The translations under genes were made by a program, and so were the position numbers. A stretch of 6,005 bases of DNA from an uncultured Clostridium sp. (GTDB lineage: Bacteria > Bacillota > Clostridia > TANB77 > CAG-508), in contig CAJKVD010000054.1 in assembly GCA_905203195.1 (NCBI GenBank), forward strand, positions 1-6,005. The letters run 5' to 3'. Positions 1-4,688 of this stretch are shown here, in pieces (positions within the stretch are counted from its first letter, which is position 1; each line of letters opens with the position of its first letter). Below the pieces are notes generated by a model. It was not told where the DNA came from. It saw only the letters and a program-made list of their open reading frames with translations, and searched no databases.

Positions 1-22
1 GGGTTGTGTATATTGTTTGCTT

Positions 23-54
23 GTATGTGTATCGTAACTGCACATACTTTTTTT
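23..54 (+). terminator. Plus-strand intrinsic terminator of repeat copy 1
   Basis: GTATGTG (23-29) pairs perfectly with CACATAC (41-47). As plus-strand RNA the stem extends by a T30-G40 wobble and an A31-T39 pair, leaving a small loop around the heptamer TCGTAAC (32-38). Seven T residues follow directly (48-54). Read on the minus strand the T-G wobble would become an A-C mismatch, so this hairpin suits plus-strand transcripts. No plus-strand gene is seen to its left inside the window. Confidence 0.55.
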
Positions 55-60
55 ATGCTC

Positions 61-101
61 AAAAAAAAGCAAGGAAGCCTCGTAACAACTTCCTCACTTC
101 G
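61..101 (-). terminator. Minus-strand intrinsic terminator of repeat copy 1
   Basis: On the minus strand AGGAAG (94-89) pairs with CTTCCT (77-72), and two U-G wobbles tighten the loop around GTTACGA (86-80). A short outer helix (CGA near 101-99 with TTG at 72-70, partly as an alternative to the last stem pair) can extend it past a bulge. Eight T residues follow (68-61). It lies just after the 36-residue ORF and would end its transcript. Confidence 0.55.
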
Positions 102-118
102 ACTATGTAATGACACTT

Positions 119-229
119 TTAGTCTTTACCTTTTTTGTATTCTTCTAATTGTGGTTGAAGTTTGATGTTTTTTTCTCTTTCTGCCATTAATTGCTCAATC
201 AACTTTAGAATAAGTTCAGGTTGTGTCAT
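119..229 (-). CDS. 36-residue charged helical microprotein, unknown function
   Basis: Short ORF from ATG at 229 to TAA at 119-121. It has a strong Shine-Dalgarno, AAAGGGGG, 8 nt before the ATG, which is the main reason to believe it is translated. The protein starts MTQPELILKLIEQLMAE and continues with a Lys/Glu-rich stretch ending YKKGKD. It has no Cys, no membrane segment and no signal peptide. Leu/Ile spacing in residues 6-15 suggests an amphipathic helix, perhaps a short coiled coil. It has its own candidate promoter at 296-324, and its stop codon is followed after 4 bp by repeat copy 1. I do not recognise a family. It could be a small cytosolic partner or regulatory protein, but the sequence does not say which. 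Confidence 0.6.
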   Translation of the reverse strand: MTQPELILKLIEQLMAEREKNIKLQPQLEEYKKGKD

Positions 230-266
230 CTCATTTGCCCCCTTTCCGTCCTTTAGTAAAAGACTT

Positions 267-288
267 ACCTTTTTGACTTTGAAAAGGT
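267..288 (-). other. Leader hairpin of the microprotein gene
   Basis: Perfect 7-bp stem, ACCTTTT at 267-273 with AAAAGGT at 282-288, and an 8-nt loop. With the promoter proposed at 296-324 the transcript would start at about 289, so this stem would form its very 5' end. It lies 38 bp upstream of the ATG and does not cover the ribosome binding site. It may stabilise the mRNA; without a clean T-tract I do not call it a terminator. Confidence 0.35.
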
Positions 289-295
289 TGCTAGT

Positions 296-324
296 ATATT
301 ACAACATTTTTATGTATTATTCAA
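296..324 (-). promoter_or_regulatory. Candidate promoter for the 36-residue ORF
   Basis: On the minus strand TTGAAT (324-319) and TAATAT (301-296) are separated by exactly 17 bp. Each hexamer matches 4 of 6 sigma-A consensus positions. The implied start near 289 gives a leader of about 60 nt. Chance matches are common in DNA this AT-rich. Confidence 0.35.
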
Positions 325-355
325 CCGAACAGACTAAAATTGTACAATTATTTAC

Positions 356-682
356 TCATCTCATATCTTTTAATAGCTCTTTTGCTTTGTTTATTTTTTC
401 CTCTAATTCAAATTTCCTATTTTTCAATATTTTGTTATTATCACACATATTCCAATTAACCCATTCATCAAAATAATTTTCTATTCCATTAATAATATTT
501 CTTCTAAACTTATTAAAATCTATATCCACTTTCTTATACTCAACATTATCTCCATCTTTTACAATAATAAATACTTCATTATAATAAGCACATATTATAT
601 TTTCTACTCCTTCTTCGTCAATAAAAACAGAAACTGGTGTATTATTTTCCAAACTACAAATAAGAGAATCTAAAAAATTCAT
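356..682 (-). CDS. Hypothetical protein, 108 residues, possibly 5'-truncated
   Basis: ORF from ATG at 682 to TGA at 356-358. The first half alternates hydrophobic and acidic residues (VSVFIDEEG, EVFIIVKDG), suggesting beta-strands. The middle holds an aromatic patch (ENYFDEWVNW) and the last 30 residues are a Lys/Glu-rich helix. No signal peptide or membrane segment is evident and I recognise no family. The ATG has no Shine-Dalgarno at a useful distance. The frame stays open upstream to TAA at 725-727 and that stretch reads protein-like (QGSYLTDLP just before the Met), so the gene may have lost its true 5' end next to repeat copy 2. A TATAAT at 716-711 could serve as a -10 but no -35 accompanies it. 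The coding call rests on length and composition. Confidence 0.5.
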   Translation of the reverse strand: MNFLDSLICSLENNTPVSVFIDEEGVENIICAYYNEVFIIVKDGDNVEYKKVDIDFNKFRRNIINGIENYFDEWVNWNMCDNNKILKNRKFELEEKINKAKELLKDMR

Positions 683-766
683 TGGAAGATCTGTTAAATA
701 AGAACCTTGTATTATATAGTTACATTAAGCAATATACTCTGGTTCAGCTTATGTATATTGTTTGCT

Positions 767-798
767 GTAGATGTATCTGTAACTATATCTACTTTTTT
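767..798 (+). terminator. Plus-strand intrinsic terminator of repeat copy 2
   Basis: GTAGAT (767-772) pairs with ATCTAC (787-792). As plus RNA the stem continues with a G773-T786 wobble and two further pairs, closing a loop that contains CTGTAAC (777-783). Six T residues follow (793-798). Equivalent to the hairpin at 23-54. Confidence 0.5.
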
Positions 799-804
799 AT
801 GTCC

Positions 805-844
805 AAAAAAAGCGAGGAAACCCTGTAACAAATTTCCACACTCG
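805..844 (-). terminator. Minus-strand intrinsic terminator after the acetyltransferase gene
   Basis: On the minus strand GGAAA (837-833) pairs with TTTCC (820-816), extended inward by T-G wobbles around GTTACAG (829-823) and outward by CGA (844-842) with TCG (815-813) across a small bulge. Seven T residues (811-805) follow after one C. It sits about 18 bp past the GNAT stop codon and is the natural end of that transcript. Confidence 0.6.
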
Positions 845-861
845 ACTATGTATGACAACAA

Positions 862-1386
862 TTATTTTGTTTTACTATAATATTCTACACCTGAATAACT
901 ACCATCTTTGTTCAATCTCCTATTCGCTATATATCCATCTTTTCTAAATCCTGCTTTCAACATTACTTTAGATGATTGCACATTTAACTCATTACAAGAA
1001 CATTCAACTAAATAATATCCTGAATTTAAAAGATAATTAGATACTGCTTTTAATGCTTCTGAAGCATATCCATTCCCCCAATAATCATACATAATTACAT
1101 ATCCAACATTACAATAATTATGTTTCTTTTCTATTCCATTTACTGATATATTTCCAATTGCTATATGACTTCCTTTTAAAGTTATAACCCACTTTTCATA
1201 TTTAGAAGTGTCAGCTTCGGAAATCCATTTTTTTATACATTCCAATTCCCCTTCCTTTGAAAGCCTTGGAAATTTAATATATTTAGCTAATCGCTCATCT
1301 GTAAGAATAGTATATTGCATCTCAATATCATTTTCTTCATATCTTCTTAAAATTAATCTGTCTGTTTCTATTTTTGGACTCAACAT
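862..1386 (-). CDS. GNAT-family N-acetyltransferase, RimJ/RimL-like
   Basis: Cytosolic enzyme of 174 residues, expected to transfer an acetyl group from acetyl-CoA to an amine. The N-terminus (IETDRLILRRYEENDIE, residues 6-22) is typical of the RimJ/RimL-type Acetyltransf_3 subgroup. The acetyl-CoA loop is seen as YWGNGYASEA (102-111), followed by a helix. NVQSSKVMLKAGF (135-147) is the usual C-terminal GNAT signature. Length is full for the family. The ATG at 1386 has GGAG 8 nt upstream. The substrate cannot be read from sequence: ribosomal protein N-termini, other proteins, polyamines and antibiotics are all targets in this superfamily. The stop codon is followed directly by repeat copy 2, and the gene sits apart from the housekeeping block, so it may be accessory cargo. 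Confidence 0.9.
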   Translation of the reverse strand: MLSPKIETDRLILRRYEENDIEMQYTILTDERLAKYIKFPRLSKEGELECIKKWISEADTSKYEKWVITLKGSHIAIGNISVNGIEKKHNYCNVGYVIMYDYWGNGYASEALKAVSNYLLNSGYYLVECSCNELNVQSSKVMLKAGFRKDGYIANRRLNKDGSYSGVEYYSKTK

Positions 1387-1410
1387 ATTTCCATCTCCAC
1401 CATACTATTA

Positions 1411-1416
1411 ATTATA
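1411..1416 (-). promoter_or_regulatory. Candidate -10 box for the acetyltransferase gene
   Basis: A perfect TATAAT on the minus strand, 24 bp upstream of the ATG, implies a very short leader that still includes the Shine-Dalgarno. No convincing -35 is present at 16-18 bp and the surroundings are nearly pure A+T, so this is weak. Confidence 0.3.
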
Positions 1417-1553
1417 ATATACAATTTAAATATTAATCTAACTTCTTGTATAGGATAATATTTTACATTTTTATTAAATCTTAAAAGCTATTATTTTATA
1501 AATAATAATATCATATTTTTTTAATATAATCAATGAAAAAAATTTTATTTAAT

Positions 1554-1617
1554 AAAAAAAATAACCTCTCATTTACCCAATTTTTAATTTAATAAAAATC
1601 CAATAAACGAAAGGTCA
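1554..1617 (-). terminator. Long minus-strand intrinsic terminator (16-bp stem, T8)
   Basis: On the minus strand the arm at 1617-1602 pairs with the arm at 1577-1562 over 16 consecutive positions, five of them G-U wobbles. A second stem inside the loop (ATTTTT/AAAAAT at 1580-1585 and 1594-1599) extends it. Eight T residues follow (1561-1554). The wobbles become A-C mismatches on the plus strand, so the structure belongs to minus-strand RNA. It is the best terminator for spo0A, about 180 bp past its stop codon, or an attenuator ahead of the acetyltransferase gene. Confidence 0.75.
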
Positions 1618-1743
1618 TTTATATCCTTAACCATACCCAATAAATAAAAAAGTTAGTTGCCTTTTTCCAAAACAGTTTGTAGGTTTTTTTACCTGTTTCC
1701 ACCTCGTTTCAATGCCATAAACTCACGAATTTGTCGGTATAAT

Positions 1744-1763
1744 GTAAATATTTTACTATTTAC
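1744..1763. repeat. Inverted repeat downstream of spo0A
   Basis: GTAAATA (1744-1750) and TATTTAC (1757-1763) form a perfect 7-bp stem with a 6-nt loop. It has no T-tract and is all A/T except the outer G-C pairs, so a chance origin is possible. Confidence 0.35.
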
Positions 1764-1768
1764 TTAAT

Positions 1769-1796
1769 AATTGGTGCTCTAAGATTGCACACAATT
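1769..1796 (-). other. Stem-loop immediately after the spo0A stop codon
   Basis: AATTG-GTGC (1769-1777) pairs with GCAC-CAATT (1787-1796) over 9 bp with one bulged base and a 9-nt loop, starting 1 nt after the stop codon. The following bases (ATTAAGTAAATAG on the minus strand) are not a T-tract, so it is at best a weak terminator. It could instead protect the 3' end of the spo0A message. Confidence 0.5.
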
Positions 1797-1797
1797 T

Positions 1798-2613
1798 TTA
1801 CGCACTCTTTAATTCCAATCTCAACTTATCAGCAATCATTGCAATGAACTCGCTGTTAGTTGGCTTTCCTTTAGCAGCCGAAATTGTATAGCCAAAAATA
1901 CTCTCTACTGCTTCTTGTTGTCCTCTACCCCAAGCAACTTCAATTGCGTGGCGGATTGCACGTTCTACACGGCTTGGTGTTGTAGCATATTTACTTGCTA
2001 TTTCTGGATACAAACTTTTTGTAATCTGATTAATAACATCAATATCATTTACTACCATAATAATAGCCTCTCGTAAATACTGATATCCCTTTATATGTGC
2101 AGGAACTCCAACTTCATGAATAATATTTGTAACCAATGCCTCCAAATTTTTCTTTTCTTTTCTTTTATCTTCTGGTATTGCAATATATTGTTGCTTCATT
2201 TCCCTAGAAATAAAACTATTACCATTATTTGTCGGAACATAATTTTTAATTTGTCTTATTCTGTTGATTAATATCTCTATATCAAAAGGTTTTACAACAT
2301 AATATTCTGCACCTAAAGAAATTGCTCTTTGTGTAATCTTGTCTTGTCCAACCGCAGAAAGCATTATACACGTTGGCCTCTTTCTTAAATTTAAATTTCC
2401 AACCTTTTCTAAAACTCCAATTCCATCTAAATGTGGCATAATAATATCAATCAATGCAATATCTGGTATTGTTGCAATCATATCAACTGCTTCTACCCCA
2501 TCTTTAGCTATTCCTATAACCTCCATATCTTCTTGCTTTTCCAAATATCCAGCAAGAGTTTTGCTAAAATCTTGATTGTCATCTGCAATTAAAAGTGTTA
2601 TTTTATCTTTCAT
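1798..2613 (-). CDS. spo0A: Spo0A, master response regulator of sporulation
   Basis: Cytosolic transcription factor that, when phosphorylated, binds 0A boxes and switches the cell into sporulation. It has 271 residues, normal for the family. The receiver domain covers about 4-123, with acidic pocket D11/D12, phospho-acceptor D56 ([11 protein letters not shown]), S86 and K108 (VVKPFD). The Spo0A-specific C-terminal domain starts near 150 and carries [19 protein letters not shown] (166-184) and the recognition region [25 protein letters not shown] (211-231). Start choice: a GTG six bases upstream abuts the GGAGG directly and leaves no spacer, whereas the ATG at 2613 has 6 nt, so ATG is preferred. 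All key residues are intact. It has its own promoter, and its upstream neighbour is a YigZ gene, not spoIVB. Confidence 0.97.
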   Translation of the reverse strand: MKDKITLLIADDNQDFSKTLAGYLEKQEDMEVIGIAKDGVEAVDMIATIPDIALIDIIMPHLDGIGVLEKVGNLNLRKRPTCIMLSAVGQDKITQRAISLGAEYYVVKPFDIEILINRIRQIKNYVPTNNGNSFISREMKQQYIAIPEDKRKEKKNLEALVTNIIHEVGVPAHIKGYQYLREAIIMVVNDIDVINQITKSLYPEIASKYATTPSRVERAIRHAIEVAWGRGQQEAVESIFGYTISAAKGKPTNSEFIAMIADKLRLELKSA

Positions 2614-2638
2614 GCTCACCCTCCATTTTCTGCAAGTT

Positions 2639-2661
2639 TTTACTATATACTCTTTAGTAAA
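2639..2661 (-). promoter_or_regulatory. Hairpin in the spo0A leader
   Basis: TTTACTA (2639-2645) and TAGTAAA (2655-2661) form a perfect 7-bp stem with a 9-nt loop, lying 25 bp upstream of the spo0A ATG and just above its Shine-Dalgarno. It could influence translation or bind a regulator. All but one pair per arm are A-T, so it would be weak as RNA. Confidence 0.35.
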
Positions 2662-2670
2662 TAAATATAT

Positions 2671-2685
2671 TGTAAATTTCTTACA
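2671..2685. promoter_or_regulatory. Small palindrome at the predicted spo0A transcription start
   Basis: TGTAA-ATTTC-TTACA is a 5-5-5 inverted repeat that overlaps the start site expected about 7 bp after the -10 at 2691-2696. Its position would suit an operator, but the arms are short and no factor can be named. Confidence 0.25.
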
Positions 2686-2690
2686 GTTGC

Positions 2691-2719
2691 ATTATATATT
2701 CTATTTATATAAAGTGCAA
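2691..2719 (-). promoter_or_regulatory. Sigma-A-type promoter of spo0A
   Basis: On the minus strand TTGCAC (2719-2714) and TATAAT (2696-2691) are separated by exactly 17 bp. The -10 is perfect and the -35 matches 4 of 6 positions with the TTG core. Predicted start near 2684 gives a leader of about 70 nt. This is the best promoter match in the window. I see no convincing sigma-H promoter or 0A box (TGTCGAA) beside it. Confidence 0.75.
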
Positions 2720-2725
2720 GCATAT

Positions 2726-2740
2726 TGGAAATTTTTTCCA
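2726..2740. repeat. Inverted repeat between yigZ and the spo0A promoter
   Basis: TGGAAA (2726-2731) and TTTCCA (2735-2740) form a perfect 6-bp stem with a 3-nt loop, 6 bp upstream of the spo0A -35 box and 18 bp after the YigZ stop codon. On the minus strand no T-tract follows, so it is a poor terminator for the upstream operon. It could be an operator or a 3'-end stabiliser. Confidence 0.35.
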
Positions 2741-2758
2741 TTTATTTTTATAAAACCA

Positions 2759-3397
2759 TTATTTTATTATACTTTTTTCAATAATTTTTTTATTTATTTG
2801 ATCTAATTCTTTCAAAATTATATTTTTGGTTGTAAAATCATTTATTAATTTTTCTTTTACGTCATTTTCTAATTCAATTTTACAAATAATATCTTGGCCA
2901 TATTCCGAACTTTCTATTTTTATATTATTTTTTTGGCAATAATACTTAAATTTTTCATACTCGCTATATTCAATTTTTGCCTGCATTTGCACTCCATAAA
3001 CCATTTCAACTCTCTCTGAATTTTCTATAGCTCTAGTTGTAGCTTCTGAATATGCTCTAACTAATCCTCCTGTTCCAAGCAAAATCCCCCCAAAATACCT
3101 TGTTACAATAACTAATACATTACACAAGTTGTTTTTCTGCAATATGTTTAACATAGGCCCACCAGCTGTTCCAGATGGTTCACCATCATCACTTGATTTT
3201 TCTATAATCATATCATCCTCAATAACACGATATGCAACACAATTATGTCTAGCATCATGATAATTTTTCTTAATTTTACTTATAACATCTTCTGCTTCCT
3301 GTTTATTTCTAACTTTAACTAAATTAGCAATAAATTTTGACTTTTTTTCTGTAATTTCTTCTGATACATTTTCTTTTATCGTAATAAAACTCTCCAT
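2759..3397 (-). CDS. YigZ/IMPACT-family protein (UPF0029)
   Basis: Cytosolic protein of 212 residues, the usual length. The N-terminal IMPACT/UPF0029 domain spans about 17-125 and shows its signatures: DARHNCVAYR (48-57), SSDDGEPSGTAGGPML (68-83) and VTRYFGGILLGTGGLVRAYSEA (98-119). The rest, about 135-195, is the smaller C-terminal domain (DUF1949-like, ferredoxin-like fold). Family members have been linked to translation or nucleic-acid binding through their eukaryotic relative IMPACT, but the bacterial role is unsettled. GGAGG stands 4 nt before the ATG. The gene is last in the three-gene unit, 17 bp after the flavoprotein. The C-terminal tail after about 195 is Lys/Ile-rich and probably disordered or helical. 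Confidence 0.92.
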   Translation of the reverse strand: MESFITIKENVSEEITEKKSKFIANLVKVRNKQEAEDVISKIKKNYHDARHNCVAYRVIEDDMIIEKSSDDGEPSGTAGGPMLNILQKNNLCNVLVIVTRYFGGILLGTGGLVRAYSEATTRAIENSERVEMVYGVQMQAKIEYSEYEKFKYYCQKNNIKIESSEYGQDIICKIELENDVKEKLINDFTTKNIILKELDQINKKIIEKSIIK

Positions 3398-3414
3398 CTA
3401 TCCTCCGCTAAAAT

Positions 3415-4677
3415 TTAATTTTTCCCTGCAACATAACCAGTAGAATATGCAATCTGCAAATTAAATCCTCCTGTATAACTATCTACATCAATTATTTCTC
3501 CTGCGAAATATAACCCTTTAACTTTTTTAGACTCCATTGTTTTTGGATTTATCTCTTTTATTTTTATACCTCCACTTGTTACAATTGCTTCTTCTATAGG
3601 TCTAAATCCTTTTATTTCTAAAACAAAACCTTTCAATACTTCTATTAACTTCATTCTTTCCTGTTTTGTTATTGTATTAACCTGTTTTTGTGGATCAATT
3701 TTACTCATTCTTATAACCGAATCAATCATTTTTTGTGGCAACAATTTATTCAAACTATTTTTAAACTGCTTATTTTTCTCCTGTTCAAAATCCCTTAATA
3801 TTCTATCATTCAATTTTTCTGCTGACAATGCCGGCTTTAAATCTATTTTTAAAATTATTTTTTTATCTTTAAACAATTTATCTATATTTTTATATCTTAC
3901 CAAATGTGCAGAACTACTTAATATAGTAGGTCCTGACACACCAAAATGTGTAAATAACATTTCTCCAAAATCTTCATATATTACACGCTTTTTTGATACA
4001 TCTACTAATTGTATTTTTACATTTCTTAATGATAAACCTTGTAATTCTTTATCCACATTATATGTTTCTAATGGTACCAAAGATGGCTTTATTTCTGTTA
4101 CAGTATGTCCTAAATCTTTAGCCATTTTATATCCATCCCCTGTTGAACCTGTTAATGGATAACTCTTTCCACCTGTTGCCAATATTACCTTATCTGCATC
4201 TATAATTTTCTTATCTGTTTTTACACCAATTACTCTTTCTTCTGTTTCTGTTTTTTTAATCAATATCTGTTTTGCACTTTCATTTAAATAGATTTTTACG
4301 TTTAGCTCTTTTAATCTCTTTTTAAAACATTCTAACACATCCATAGATTTATCTGTTATTGGAAATATTCTATTTCCTCTCTCTTCTTTTACTTCCAATC
4401 CTTGTTTTTTCAAAAAAGCTAATATATCTTTATTAGTAAACTGCTGATAACTACTATACAGAAACATTCCATTGCCAGGTGTATTTTTTATAAAACCTTC
4501 CATATCTAAAGAAGATGTTATATTACATCTTCCTTTACCTGTTATTAAAAGCTTTTTTCCTAACATATTCATTTTTTCAACAATTATAACTTCATCATTT
4601 TTATTTTCAGCTGTACTAATTGCAGACATCATCCCAGCAGGTCCTCCACCTATAATTACTGTTCTCAAATTTATCAT
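3415..4677 (-). CDS. HI0933/BaiN-family FAD-dependent oxidoreductase
   Basis: Flavoprotein of 420 residues, full length for the HI0933 (YhiN/BaiN) family. An FAD-binding Rossmann motif, GGGPAGMMSA, is at 10-19, followed by E34 in IIVEK. The family hallmark GKKLLITGKGRCNIT occupies 40-54. GGKSYPLTGSTGDGY (169-183) and FTHFGVSGP (242-250) are also characteristic, and the FAD-contacting C-terminus GLYFAGEIIDVDSYTGGFN is at 388-406. BaiN of bile-acid-converting clostridia belongs here, but most members have no known substrate, so a bile-acid role is not implied. Start: AAAGGA directly abuts the ATG at 4677, while a TTG at 4668 has a 9-nt spacer and would give MRTVIIGGG; both are possible. It begins 11 bp after the lyase gene and is probably translationally coupled to it. 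Confidence 0.93.
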   Translation of the reverse strand: MINLRTVIIGGGPAGMMSAISTAENKNDEVIIVEKMNMLGKKLLITGKGRCNITSSLDMEGFIKNTPGNGMFLYSSYQQFTNKDILAFLKKQGLEVKEERGNRIFPITDKSMDVLECFKKRLKELNVKIYLNESAKQILIKKTETEERVIGVKTDKKIIDADKVILATGGKSYPLTGSTGDGYKMAKDLGHTVTEIKPSLVPLETYNVDKELQGLSLRNVKIQLVDVSKKRVIYEDFGEMLFTHFGVSGPTILSSSAHLVRYKNIDKLFKDKKIILKIDLKPALSAEKLNDRILRDFEQEKNKQFKNSLNKLLPQKMIDSVIRMSKIDPQKQVNTITKQERMKLIEVLKGFVLEIKGFRPIEEAIVTSGGIKIKEINPKTMESKKVKGLYFAGEIIDVDSYTGGFNLQIAYSTGYVAGKN

Positions 4678-4688
4678 TCCTTTTAATT

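Larger units (their letters stand above)
7..115. repeat. Structured intergenic repeat, copy 1
   Basis: Direct repeat of the element at 752-857, in the same orientation. The left end (7-21, TGTATATTGTTTGCT) is identical to 752-766, and the right end (99-115) matches 842-857 apart from one extra A. Between these ends lie two hairpins, 23-47 and 72-94, separated by a T-tract (48-54) and an A-tract (61-68). Stem sequences differ between copies but pairing is kept. The element starts TGT and ends ACA, but no longer terminal inverted repeat or target duplication is evident. It begins 4 bp past the stop codon of the 36-residue ORF. No known family recognised. Confidence 0.85.
752..857. repeat. Structured intergenic repeat, copy 2
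   Basis: Second copy of the element at 7-115, in direct orientation, beginning 4 bp after the stop codon of the acetyltransferase gene. The outer 15-16 bases are conserved. The hairpin stems (767-792 and 816-837) differ from copy 1 in a compensatory way: GTATGTG/CACATAC has become GTAGAT/ATCTAC, and GGAAG/CTTCC has become GGAAA/TTTCC. The middle again has a T-tract, a short ATG-containing spacer and an A-tract. The copies enclose the 108- and 36-residue ORFs. Confidence 0.85.
1387..1797. other. Intergenic region between spo0A and the GNAT gene
   Basis: About 410 bp without a supported protein gene. Segment 1417-1553 is nearly pure A+T and I see nothing definite in it. Positions 1554-1617 hold the terminator. 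Segment 1636-1740 is visibly less AT-rich and contains two competing hairpins: AAACAG/CTGTTT (1670-1675 with 1693-1698) or AGGT/ACCT (1681-1684 with 1691-1694). Next to spo0A are two stem-loops, 1744-1763 and 1769-1796. The region may be a long 3' UTR or contain a small RNA. Confidence 0.5.

Noticed and set aside
97..103. A Spo0A-binding 0A box (TGTCGAA-like) in repeat copy 1
   Set aside because: AGTCGAA matches 6 of 7 bases, but copy 2 has AGTCGAG at the same place, so the match is not kept.
162..476. Plus-strand open frames here and across spo0A, the flavoprotein and the lyase genes
   Set aside because: They are antisense to well-supported minus-strand genes, rich in Phe/Ser/Leu as expected from reversed AT-rich codons, and lack SD sequences and recognisable domains.
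7..857. The repeats as integron attC sites
   Set aside because: They sit after genes and fold into hairpins, but the required outer core sites (RYYYAAC and GTTRRRY) are not present at the element ends, and the GTTAC motifs lie in loops in direct orientation.
7..857. A CRISPR array or short tandem repeats
   Set aside because: Only two copies, about 740 bp apart, with genes between them and no regular spacers.
1584..1634. A 16-residue minus-strand ORF starting MVKDIND
   Set aside because: No good SD, and it overlaps the terminator in a different frame from the ORF that has an SD.
1689..1763. A minus-strand frame of 24 codons ending REFMALKRGGNR, as a gene remnant or small gene
   Set aside because: The first possible ATG leaves nine codons with no SD, and the region is better explained by RNA structure.
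2611..2619. The upstream GTG as start of spo0A
   Set aside because: It abuts the GGAGG with no spacer; the ATG six bases later has a normal 6-nt spacer.
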